This document shows, in pieces, positions 1-5,283 of a DNA stretch of 5,559 nt (the stretch's first letter is position 1; every line of letters begins with the position of its first letter). The translations under genes and the position numbers were made by a program. Source of the DNA: Planctomycetaceae bacterium (GTDB lineage Bacteria; Planctomycetota; Planctomycetia; Pirellulales; Thermoguttaceae); assembly GCA_031288955.1 (NCBI GenBank), contig JAITQJ010000314.1, forward strand, positions 1 through 5,559, in the 5' to 3' direction. Under the pieces are notes generated by a model that saw only the letters and a program-made list of their open reading frames with translations, searched no databases and was not told the origin of the DNA.

Positions 1-894
1 CTTTCCGACGGCTTCATTGATGCCGATGATAAAATCGTCGCCCTTGCCGTTTGAAAACATTGCTGTATTCACTTTTTTCATCATCAAATCGTTTTCTGTT
101 ACAATATGTCCTCTCGGCAGCGGACGGCGGACAACAACAATTTCCATAGGCAGCCTAATCTCGGCTTCGACACTAACCGTAACATTGGTCTGCATTTTGA
201 CCGTGAATTGTTGTATGCCGAGAAACGGAACACTGCCGCCGGTGATTTCTTTGATTTGTCCGTTCGATGCCAAAAGTTTGGCTTGGTCAGGAGTCAGTTT
301 CAGCGAGATTTCCCACGACTTGTCAATTTTGTTCGTAAAGTTCAGGTAGATATTCAATGCTTCGGCAAGTTGTTTTTCAAGCATCTGCATAAAATTGCCT
401 TCAATTTTCTGTCCGATTTCCGAGTGAACGGCAGGAATAATGTTACGTTTATCATTTTCCTCAATATAATTTGCCTGCTGAATCACAAATTGCTTCTTTG
501 CCGGTACCGCTGATGTCATTCCCGATTTACTTGTAACGGTAACTTTACCGCTGCCGGTAATCCGGTGCTGAACACTGCTGATGCCGAGTTGCGAAAGCAT
601 TGAACGTAATTCCTGCTGACTGACTATCCGTTCTTTGCCTTCTAACGGAGCGGGGAACAGTACCGTCTGTTTTAGTTCTTCGGCGGATGCCTGTGCCTGT
701 GTTTTATCGGTTTCCGTAACGATAATATCCGCAACATCGCCGAGCATAACGAGACTTCCGTTCGGAATAACCGGTGCGGACTTGAAACGTATCTCTGCGG
801 CTTTTGCCGCTGCCGATAACGCAACAATAACCAACAGCGTCAAGACGGTATGGAATTGAAAATTGATAATGGAAAATGGAAAATTATTTTTCAT
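1..894 (-). CDS. flgA: FlgA, flagellar P-ring assembly chaperone (3' end cut by window)
   Basis: FlgA is a periplasmic chaperone needed to polymerise FlgI into the P-ring around the flagellar rod. I translated the minus strand from the ATG at 894; the frame stays open for 298 codons to base 1, so the C-terminus lies outside the window. Residues 1-32 look like a Sec signal peptide: hydrophobic core about 16-29 (TVLTLLVIVALSAA), likely cleavage after A30-K31-A32. The best family signature is near the end, RRPLPRGHIVTENDL (256-270) followed by GINEAVGK (291-298), which matches the SAF-like domain of FlgA. The protein looks longer N-terminally than enterobacterial FlgA. It lies third after flgF and flgG, the expected rod/ring order. 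There is no Shine-Dalgarno sequence before the ATG. The first 14 or so codons overlap an intergenic repeat, so the start is less certain; a TTG at codon 18 would leave no charged n-region, so I keep the ATG. Confidence 0.87.
   Translation of the reverse strand, partial: MKNNFPFSIINFQFHTVLTLLVIVALSAAAKAAEIRFKSAPVIPNGSLVMLGDVADIIVTETDKTQAQASAEELKQTVLFPAPLEGKERIVSQQELRSMLSQLGISSVQHRITGSGKVTVTSKSGMTSAVPAKKQFVIQQANYIEENDKRNIIPAVHSEIGQKIEGNFMQMLEKQLAEALNIYLNFTNKIDKSWEISLKLTPDQAKLLASNGQIKEITGGSVPFLGIQQFTVKMQTNVTVSVEAEIRLPMEIVVVRRPLPRGHIVTENDLMMKKVNTAMFSNGKGDDFIIGINEAVGK
854..884 (-). repeat. Pyrimidine-rich short repeat, copy overlapping the flgA start
   Basis: Read on the minus strand this 31-base segment is ATTTTCCATTTTCCATT followed by ATCAATTTTCAATT. 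It matches the segment at 1802-1832 at 28 of 31 positions, differing at three bases in the middle. Here it lies inside the reading frame of flgA and encodes about residues 4-14 (NFPFSIINFQF). The other copies lie in non-coding leaders, so this looks like a repeat taken into a coding sequence. Confidence 0.75.
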
Positions 895-905
895 TGTTTT
901 GCAGC

Positions 906-978
906 AGTGGTGAGTGATGAGCGGCAAGCGGTGCGTTGCGAAAAAAAACTCCCCACTCGCAACACGCCACTCACCACT
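906..978. repeat. Long bulged hairpin element between flgG and flgA
   Basis: AGTGGTGAGTG (906-916) and CACTCACCACT (968-978) are perfect 11-base inverted arms. Inside them GTGCGTTGCG (931-940) pairs with CGCAACACGC (958-967), with one mismatch and one G-U in plus-strand RNA. The two stems join directly on the right side, leaving a 14-base bulge at 917-930 on the left. The apical loop contains an A8 run (T8 in flg mRNA). The element fills most of the 90-base flgG-flgA spacer. Because the T-run sits in the loop and not after the stem, it is not a normal intrinsic terminator. It resembles a REP/MITE-like intergenic repeat and could stabilise the upstream mRNA end or reduce flgA expression. No obvious target-site duplication is seen. 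Confidence 0.72.
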
Positions 979-984
979 TTGTTC

Positions 985-1791
985 TTATCGTTTAATTCCT
1001 ATCACGGTTTGCAGAATCTGGTCGCCGGTTTGCGTGGACTTACTGTTTAATTCGTATGCCCGCTGCGAAGTAATCATATCAATCAATTCGACAACCGGAG
1101 CAACGTTCGACATTTCCAAATGCTGGGCTTTTAACATTCCCGTTCCGTTAATGCCCGGATTATTGTTCACCGGCGCACCGGAGGATGCCGTTTCCCGATA
1201 CATATTTTCGCCGACACGCAGCAAACCTTCAGGATTGATGAACGTTGCCAATTCAATCTGACCGATATTTTGTAACTCCTGCACGTCGCCGTTCTGGGCA
1301 ACCCACACGATACCGCTGTCATCAATTTGCACTTTTTCCGTGCCGTCAGGTATCGTGATTTGCGGCTCTACCGGTCTGCCGGTATGCGCACTGCCGATAA
1401 CAAGCAAGCCGTTAGCGTTGACATTGAAATTTCCTGCGCGGGAATAAAACAGTTCGCCCGTGAACGGGTCGGTGCATTGATAAAAGCCTTCGCCGGCAAT
1501 CGCAACGTCCAAGTCTCTGCCTGTTTCGGTTATCGAGCCGAGCGAAAAATCGCTTTGAACACTGGTAACACGGGTACCGACACCGATGGCAATTCCCGTT
1601 GCCGTAAATTCGCCGTTAATATCCTGCGAACCCGGATAGCGGAGATTATCGTAATACAAATCCTCGAAATTGCAGCGTTGCTTCTTATACGCCGTTGTCT
1701 CAACGTTCGCCAGGTTATTGGAAATCGTGTTGAGTTTTTTCTCACCCGCCAACATTCCCGTACCGGAGGTGTAAATCGTTTGAAAAGGCAT
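985..1791 (-). CDS. flgG: FlgG, flagellar distal rod protein
   Basis: FlgG forms the distal rod, the stiff drive shaft that crosses the periplasm between the MS ring and the hook. The 268 residues are close to the usual 260 or so. The N-terminal rod signature is at about 9-36 (LNTISNNLANVETTAYK), followed by NFEDLYYDNLRYPG (41-54), which fits the FlgG form of the family better than FlgF. The central D1 domain contains GEGFYQ (100-105), YSRAGNFNVNANGLL (116-130) and VGENMYRE (193-200). The C-terminal helix carries LEMSNVAPVVELIDMITSQR (225-244) followed by AYELNSKSTQTGDQIL, typical of FlgG. The usual TGFK of the N-terminal motif is TAYK here, and there are cysteines at 40 and 106. It starts 75 bases after flgF ends, in an evident operon. 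No Shine-Dalgarno is seen; the leader is U-rich. Confidence 0.96.
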   Translation of the reverse strand: MPFQTIYTSGTGMLAGEKKLNTISNNLANVETTAYKKQRCNFEDLYYDNLRYPGSQDINGEFTATGIAIGVGTRVTSVQSDFSLGSITETGRDLDVAIAGEGFYQCTDPFTGELFYSRAGNFNVNANGLLVIGSAHTGRPVEPQITIPDGTEKVQIDDSGIVWVAQNGDVQELQNIGQIELATFINPEGLLRVGENMYRETASSGAPVNNNPGINGTGMLKAQHLEMSNVAPVVELIDMITSQRAYELNSKSTQTGDQILQTVIGIKR

Positions 1792-1801
1792 CGTTTAATT
1801 T

Positions 1802-1832
1802 AATTGAAAAGGGACAATGGAAAATGGAAAAT
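1802..1832 (-). repeat. Pyrimidine-rich short repeat, copy in the flgG leader
   Basis: On the minus strand this copy reads ATTTTCCATTTTCCATT followed by GTCCCTTTTCAATT, and it ends 10 bases before the flgG ATG. It shares 28 of 31 bases with the copy at 854-884. AATTGAAAA at 1802-1810 is matched by TTTTCAATT at 1856-1864, so the whole flgF-flgG spacer is a loose AT-rich inverted repeat of about 63 bases. It is too AT-rich to be a strong terminator. The run of U and C just before a start codon without a Shine-Dalgarno could help ribosome loading; this is inference. Confidence 0.75.
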
Positions 1833-1866
1833 ATAATAATGTACTTTATTCTCAATTTTCAATTCG

Positions 1867-2667
1867 TTAGGCAACTCTCAATACCTGACTTATCAAGGCA
1901 CCGGTTGCTTCGTCTTGTGTGTGCATCATATTGACGTTCGTTTCGATGGCGCGGGAGGCAACAATCATCTCAATCATTTCTGTCGAAGGATTCGTTGCCG
2001 ACATTTCAAGGTGTCCAGACCGGATACGTGGTCTTTCGGCATCGGGAATGTCTGTATAACCGAGTTCCCCCGGCGGTACGTCGTGAAAGCGGTACACGTT
2101 CTCGCCGACCTTCACCATATTTTTCAGGTTGTCCGGCTGAACCAGAGCAATCTGTTGCAGCCGTCCCACGCCAACATCGTGCAGCACACCGTCATCGGTG
2201 ATGTGCCAGGTTTTGCTGTTCGGGTCGGGCAGGGTAACGGCTTCGCCGTCAACGTCGAGGAGTTGAAACCGGCTGCGTCCCCATTCGGTAACGAAAGTGC
2301 CGGTGCGGTCGGTTTGAAAGTTTCCGGCGCGGGTTAAAAATTCCTCGCCGTTGGCTAAATCCCTGACCCGAAACCAGCCGTCGCCTTCGATAGCAAGGTC
2401 GTTTTCATTTTCGGTCGGCATTATCGGTCCCTGCTTAAATTCGGTATGTGTTCCAATGGTATGTACACCGCCGCCGATGTCGGTCATCAAGCCGGTATCA
2501 AAGTCGATTTCACCGATAGCAACGGATTCACTGTGCCGAGCCATTTGAAGTGCAACTTCCCGTTTGAAGCCGGGCGTTTCGAGGTTGGCGATGTTATTCG
2601 CAATCGTCTGCATCCGGTACTCTTGGGACATTGCCCCTTCGGACGAAATGTACAAGCCGTATGACAT
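1867..2667 (-). CDS. flgF: FlgF-like flagellar proximal rod protein
   Basis: This is a flagellar rod protein of the FlgF/FlgG/FlgE family, 266 residues, exported by the flagellar type III apparatus and so lacking a Sec signal peptide. The N-terminal rod motif spans about 7-36 (ISSEGAMSQEYRMQTIANN, then IANLETPGFK). The D1 domain contains GDGWFRVRD (95-103), FLTRAGNFQTDRTGTFVTEWG (from residue 110) and VGENVYRF (187-194). The C-terminal helix includes LEMSATNPSTEMIEMIVASR (220-239), followed by AIETNVNMMHTQDEATGALI. The ending departs from the QRAYE motif of FlgG (RAIE here), and the gene lies directly upstream of flgG, the usual flgF-flgG order. I therefore call it FlgF, although the family is hard to split and a second FlgG-like rod protein is possible. 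It is probably the first gene of the operon, divergent from glgP. No Shine-Dalgarno precedes the ATG. Confidence 0.9.
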   Translation of the reverse strand: MSYGLYISSEGAMSQEYRMQTIANNIANLETPGFKREVALQMARHSESVAIGEIDFDTGLMTDIGGGVHTIGTHTEFKQGPIMPTENENDLAIEGDGWFRVRDLANGEEFLTRAGNFQTDRTGTFVTEWGRSRFQLLDVDGEAVTLPDPNSKTWHITDDGVLHDVGVGRLQQIALVQPDNLKNMVKVGENVYRFHDVPPGELGYTDIPDAERPRIRSGHLEMSATNPSTEMIEMIVASRAIETNVNMMHTQDEATGALISQVLRVA

Positions 2668-2674
2668 TTTTTGC

Positions 2675-2701
2675 TAGTTAAAAATGGACAAGGAAAAAGG
2701 G
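2675..2701 (-). repeat. Degenerate third copy of the pyrimidine-rich repeat before flgF
   Basis: On the minus strand this segment reads CCCTTTTTCCTTGTCC followed by ATTTTTAACTA. It aligns with the flgG leader (CCATTTTCCATTGTCC, then CTTTTCAATTA) with a one-base gap and about four or five mismatches. It ends 7 bases before the flgF ATG. The match is weaker than between the other two copies, so it may be convergent pyrimidine-rich leader sequence and not a true repeat copy. Confidence 0.42.
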
Positions 2702-2709
2702 AATACGTA

Positions 2710-2735
2710 ATCCGTATCTTCCATTCCTCACGGAT
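2710..2735 (-). promoter_or_regulatory. GGA-loop hairpin in the presumed flgF leader (CsrA-like candidate)
   Basis: In flg-strand RNA, AUCCGU pairs with ACGGAU (6 bp) around the 14-base loop GAGGAAUGGAAGAU. The loop shows two GGA trinucleotides, one in the exact context AUGGA, and a third (ACGGA) lies in the stem. CsrA/RsmA proteins bind ANGGA displayed in hairpin loops and often act on flagellar mRNAs. The site is 43 bases upstream of the flgF ATG, so it does not cover the start itself. The stem is short and could arise by chance; no CsrA gene is visible here. Confidence 0.3.
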
Positions 2736-2849
2736 AAATCGGCTTTTCTGATTAAAAGGATTAGTTAAAATACAGAAAATTTACCGATTGTAGCGATTAT
2801 TTCACCGGCAAGGGAAAATCTAAACGGTTTTGCCAGTGTATCATACGCT

Positions 2850-2881
2850 GCGCAAGTAAAAGCAAGTAATTTTGCTTGCGC
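2850..2881. promoter_or_regulatory. Operator-like palindrome with tandem GCAAGTAA half-sites
   Basis: GCGCAAGTAAAA (2850-2861) and TTTTGCTTGCGC (2870-2881) are 12-base inverted arms, with one G-U position when read as plus-strand RNA, around an 8-base loop. The loop is itself a copy of GCAAGTAA: that octamer occurs at 2852-2859 and 2862-2869, exactly 10 bp apart, with an inverted near-copy on the right. Half-sites spaced one helical turn apart are typical of DNA-binding protein sites. It lies 34 bp upstream of the first glgP -10 and so could regulate glgP, the flagellar genes or both. No T-run follows on either strand, so a terminator is less likely. Confidence 0.5.
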
Positions 2882-2911
2882 TTTTGGAGAAAACATTAAA
2901 AAGGCGGAAGT

Positions 2912-2920
2912 TGCTATAAT
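2912..2920 (+). promoter_or_regulatory. Extended -10 promoter element upstream of glgP (P1)
   Basis: TGCTATAAT is a perfect extended -10 (TGn plus TATAAT at 2915-2920). No good -35 is seen at the usual distance, which extended -10 promoters can do without. Transcription would begin near 2927, about 100 bases before the glgP ATG and just inside the 2924-2948 dyad. Confidence 0.5.
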
Positions 2921-2923
2921 TTC

Positions 2924-2948
2924 TTTCTGACACCTTCACTGTCAAAAA
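2924..2948. promoter_or_regulatory. 25-bp dyad between the two glgP promoters
   Basis: TTTCTGACA (2924-2932) and TGTCAAAAA (2940-2948) are inverted arms matching at 8 of 9 positions around a 7-base centre. The dyad covers the expected start site of P1 and sits 14 bp upstream of the P2 -35. A protein bound here could block P1 and influence P2. Its right arm read on the minus strand gives a consensus TTGACA, but no fitting -10 follows at 16-18 bp. Confidence 0.4.
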
Positions 2949-2962
2949 TTTTTTGCTATATC

Positions 2963-2990
2963 TTGCCAACGGCTTTTTTTAGGCTATAAT
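2963..2990 (+). promoter_or_regulatory. Sigma70-type promoter of glgP (P2)
   Basis: TTGCCA (2963-2968) and a consensus TATAAT (2985-2990) are separated by 16 bp. The start would be near 2997, giving a leader of about 30 bases before the glgP ATG at 3028. This is the best promoter in the window and explains why glgP needs no upstream gene. Confidence 0.7.
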
Positions 2991-2996
2991 ACCTAC

Positions 2997-3012
2997 GGTT
3001 GTTTATGCAACC
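2997..3012 (+). other. Small hairpin at the predicted 5' end of glgP mRNA
   Basis: GGTTG (2997-3001) and CAACC (3008-3012) form a perfect 5-bp stem around TTTATG. The stem begins at the position expected for transcription from P2, so the transcript may start with a hairpin, a structure known to protect mRNA 5' ends. The remaining leader, from 3013 to the ATG, has no Shine-Dalgarno. Confidence 0.35.
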
Positions 3013-3027
3013 CTAACCAGACACACT

Positions 3028-5208
3028 ATGAGCAATACCAATGTTCCCGTTGCCGGCAGAATCGCCGGTCTCACCGCGCAGGGACTCTACAACAAATGCC
3101 TCGCCCTTGCCGGCAATCTGTGGTGGACTTGGCATCCTGAAGTTATCGAAGTCTTTCGGTCGCTTGACCCTATCCGTTGGCGGCAACTCGGACATAATCC
3201 GATTGCTCTGCTCCGCGAGTTCACGCCCGAAAGGCTCGAAATACGCGCTGCCGAACTCGTTCTCTACACGAGAATTGACCAAGCCTATCGGCGGATGAAC
3301 GCCTATATGAACACCAAAACGCCGTGGGCAAAACGGAACGTGGGTGTTCTCGGTTCGCAGCCCGTTGCGTACTTCTCGCTTGAATTCGGTGTTCACGAAT
3401 CGGTGCCGATTTACTCCGGCGGGCTTGGCGTGTTGTCCGGCGACCATATCAAGTCGGCAAGCGGTCTCGGTGTTCCGCTCGTTGCCGTCGGGCTGTTTTA
3501 TAATCAGGGCTATTTCAAGCAGCAACTCGACGTGGACGGTTGGCAGCAGGAAGAATACCTCGACACTGCCGTTGAAAATCTGCCGCTCGAACTTCCCGTA
3601 ACGCCGAAAGGCGAAAAAATTATGGTGTCCGTTGAGACCCGAACCGGCACTATTTACGCAAAAGTTCGGCAAATCAACGTAGGACGTGTCAGGCTGCTGC
3701 TTCTTGACACCGACCTCGACCAGAATACTCCTGAAGACCGGAAACTCACAAGCCGGCTCTACGGCGGCAATAACCGAACCCGCATCCGTCAGGAAATTGT
3801 CTCCGGTATCGGCGGTGTTCGGGCATTGAAGGCACTCGGCATCACTCCCGGCGTGTATCATCTCAACGAAGGACATAATGCTTTTGCGACCCTCGAAGCC
3901 GTCCGGCAACGGATGAAAGAAGACGGGGTTACCTTTGCTGAAGCGTCAAGCGATATTGCTCAAAAAACCGTTTTCACAACGCATACTCCCGTACCGGCGG
4001 GACACGACCGCTTCGACAGCCAACTCGTCGAAGAACATTTAGGTCCGCTGCGTGACCAAATCGGCATCGACCATTCGCATTTGATGTCGCTTGGACGCAT
4101 TGACACCTCTAATCACAACGAGACCTTCTGTATGACGGTACTCGGCTTAAAGATGTCCCGCTATGCCAATGCGGTTGCATCGCTGCACGGTGTCGTTTCC
4201 CGGCGGATGTGGCATTGTTTGTGGCCCCAGTTGCCCGAAGAGAAAGTCCCCATCGGGCATATCACCAACGGCGTTCACGTACCGAGTTGGATGGCTTGGC
4301 AAATCAACACGCTTTTCGAGCGGCATTTACCGCCGTCCTGGTCGCAGGATTCCTACTCTCCCGACGAATGGGAGGCGGTGCAGGGAATTGACTACGGCGA
4401 ACTTTGGGAAACGCACAGTGCCTTGAAAAACTTGCTGGTCGCTTTTATCCGGCGGCGGTTAAGCCGGCAATACCGGCGGCGCGGCGAACCGGATGATGCG
4501 ATTGACCAAGCACGTACGGTGCTTGACCCGCAGATTTTGACTATCGGTTTCGGACGGCGTTTTGCGACGTACAAGCGGGCAACGCTGGTACTGAATCAAA
4601 TCGACCGGATGGCGAGAATCTGTAACGATGCGGACAGACCGGTGCAGTTTGTCTTTGCCGGTAAGGCGCACCCCGCCGATACCCCCGGCAAGGAATTTAT
4701 TCAGACGATTGCCAATTTACGGAAAACGCCGCAGTTTGCAAACCGGTTCGTGTTCGTTGAAGATTACGACATCAATGTTTGCCGGCATATGGTTCAGGGA
4801 GTTGACGTTTGGCTCAACAACCCGCGCCGTCCGCTGGAAGCGTCTGGAACGAGCGGAATGAAAGCCGTTCTCAACGGAGCGTTAAACCTGTCGATTCTTG
4901 ACGGGTGGTGGGCGGAAGCCTACGACGGTACGAACGGCTTTGCTATCAGCAACGGAACGAGTCACGCTGATGACAAGATAACAGACGAGCGGGATGCGGC
5001 GAGTTTGTTCGATGTGATTGAGAACGAGGTCGTGCCGCTGTACTACGATATTGATGAACACGGTTTGCCGACACGCTGGATACGGCGGATGATGAACTCG
5101 ATTAGTTCGCTGGCTTGGCGGTTTAGTTCGCACCGGATGGTAGCGGATTACACAACGGAGGCTTATTTACCGGCGGCTGGCGGAACGAGTTGCAAAGTCG
5201 AACGATAG
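3028..5208 (+). CDS. glgP: Alpha-glucan (glycogen) phosphorylase, GT35 family
   Basis: This enzyme removes terminal alpha-1,4-glucosyl units from glycogen or maltodextrin with phosphate, giving glucose-1-phosphate, in the cytoplasm with pyridoxal phosphate as cofactor. The 726 residues fit the short bacterial/archaeal type. Residues 14-100 match the DUF3417 N-terminal domain (NLWWTWHPE, then LDPIRWRQLGHNPIALLREF). Then follow YFSLEFGVHESVPIYSGGLG (115-134), LSGDHIKSASGLGVPL, LNEGHNAF (279-286, H283 likely equal to the catalytic-site His377 of muscle phosphorylase), HTPVPAGHDRF (319-329), ITNGVHVPSW (412-421), GFGRRFATYKRATL (507-520, R511 and K516 fitting the phosphate-site Arg569 and Lys574) and EASGTSGMKAVLNGA (604-618), in which K612 is the expected pyridoxal-phosphate lysine. 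The N-terminal Ser14/AMP control region of animal enzymes is absent. The ATG lies about 30 bases after promoter P2 without a Shine-Dalgarno. It is monocistronic, with its own terminator. Whether glycogen or maltodextrin is preferred cannot be told. Confidence 0.97.
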   Translation: MSNTNVPVAGRIAGLTAQGLYNKCLALAGNLWWTWHPEVIEVFRSLDPIRWRQLGHNPIALLREFTPERLEIRAAELVLYTRIDQAYRRMNAYMNTKTPWAKRNVGVLGSQPVAYFSLEFGVHESVPIYSGGLGVLSGDHIKSASGLGVPLVAVGLFYNQGYFKQQLDVDGWQQEEYLDTAVENLPLELPVTPKGEKIMVSVETRTGTIYAKVRQINVGRVRLLLLDTDLDQNTPEDRKLTSRLYGGNNRTRIRQEIVSGIGGVRALKALGITPGVYHLNEGHNAFATLEAVRQRMKEDGVTFAEASSDIAQKTVFTTHTPVPAGHDRFDSQLVEEHLGPLRDQIGIDHSHLMSLGRIDTSNHNETFCMTVLGLKMSRYANAVASLHGVVSRRMWHCLWPQLPEEKVPIGHITNGVHVPSWMAWQINTLFERHLPPSWSQDSYSPDEWEAVQGIDYGELWETHSALKNLLVAFIRRRLSRQYRRRGEPDDAIDQARTVLDPQILTIGFGRRFATYKRATLVLNQIDRMARICNDADRPVQFVFAGKAHPADTPGKEFIQTIANLRKTPQFANRFVFVEDYDINVCRHMVQGVDVWLNNPRRPLEASGTSGMKAVLNGALNLSILDGWWAEAYDGTNGFAISNGTSHADDKITDERDAASLFDVIENEVVPLYYDIDEHGLPTRWIRRMMNSISSLAWRFSSHRMVADYTTEAYLPAAGGTSCKVER

Positions 5209-5223
5209 CGAAAGGGTAGGGTT

Positions 5224-5263
5224 GCGGTACGGTAATCGTAAGATTGCCGTGCCGCGTTTTGTT
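5224..5263 (+). terminator. Intrinsic terminator of glgP with GUAA loop
   Basis: GCGGTACGGTAATC (5224-5237) and GATTGCCGTGCCGC (5242-5255) pair over all 14 positions, two of them G-U, around the tetraloop GTAA, a stable GNRA type. GTTTTGTT follows. The two G-U pairs become C-A mismatches in minus-strand RNA, so the structure is built for the plus strand. It begins 15 bases after the glgP stop. An outer pair, AGGGTT (5218-5223) with AACCCT (5267-5272), encloses it. Confidence 0.88.
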
Positions 5264-5283
5264 ATCAACCCTCTGCGGTCAAT

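Larger units (their letters stand above)
2668..3027. other. Divergent intergenic region between flgF and glgP
   Basis: This 360-base stretch has no plausible gene on either strand. It must contain the start signals for glgP on the plus strand and probably for the flagellar genes on the minus strand. The glgP side (2911-3012) has clear promoter-like elements and a dyad. The flgF side has a hairpin with GGA motifs and a pyrimidine-rich leader but no convincing promoter. The central part (2850-2881) has a strong palindrome with an 8-base direct repeat. The 2764-2849 segment shows nothing I can name. Confidence 0.75.

Noticed and set aside
106..513. Plus-strand open frames across 17-513 that could be mistaken for genes
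   Set aside because: They are opposite the flgA frame, which runs unbroken from 894 to the left edge and carries FlgA motifs.
1327..1803. A 158-codon plus-strand open frame over flgG
   Set aside because: The minus-strand frame encodes an unmistakable rod protein. The opposing frame is arginine- and isoleucine-rich with no family resemblance.
1792..1866. Terminator between flgF and flgG
   Set aside because: The inverted arms are only 9 bases of almost pure A/T with a loop of over 40 bases and no U-run after the stem, so termination is unlikely.
2736..2763. Sigma28-like flagellar promoter on the minus strand (TAAT, 16 bp, GCCGATTT)
   Set aside because: The -10 matches only 6 of 8 bases, the -35 is 3 of 4 and the spacer is one base long. 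A match this loose is expected by chance in AT-rich DNA.
2821..2840. Sigma54-like site on the minus strand (TGGCA followed by TT)
   Set aside because: The -12 GC dinucleotide, which is essential for sigma54 promoters, is replaced by TA.
3013..3909. A 298-codon open frame on the minus strand, antisense to glgP
   Set aside because: It lies fully opposite a clear phosphorylase gene, has no recognisable motif, and would begin inside it without start signals. It is a product of the codon bias of the plus-strand gene.
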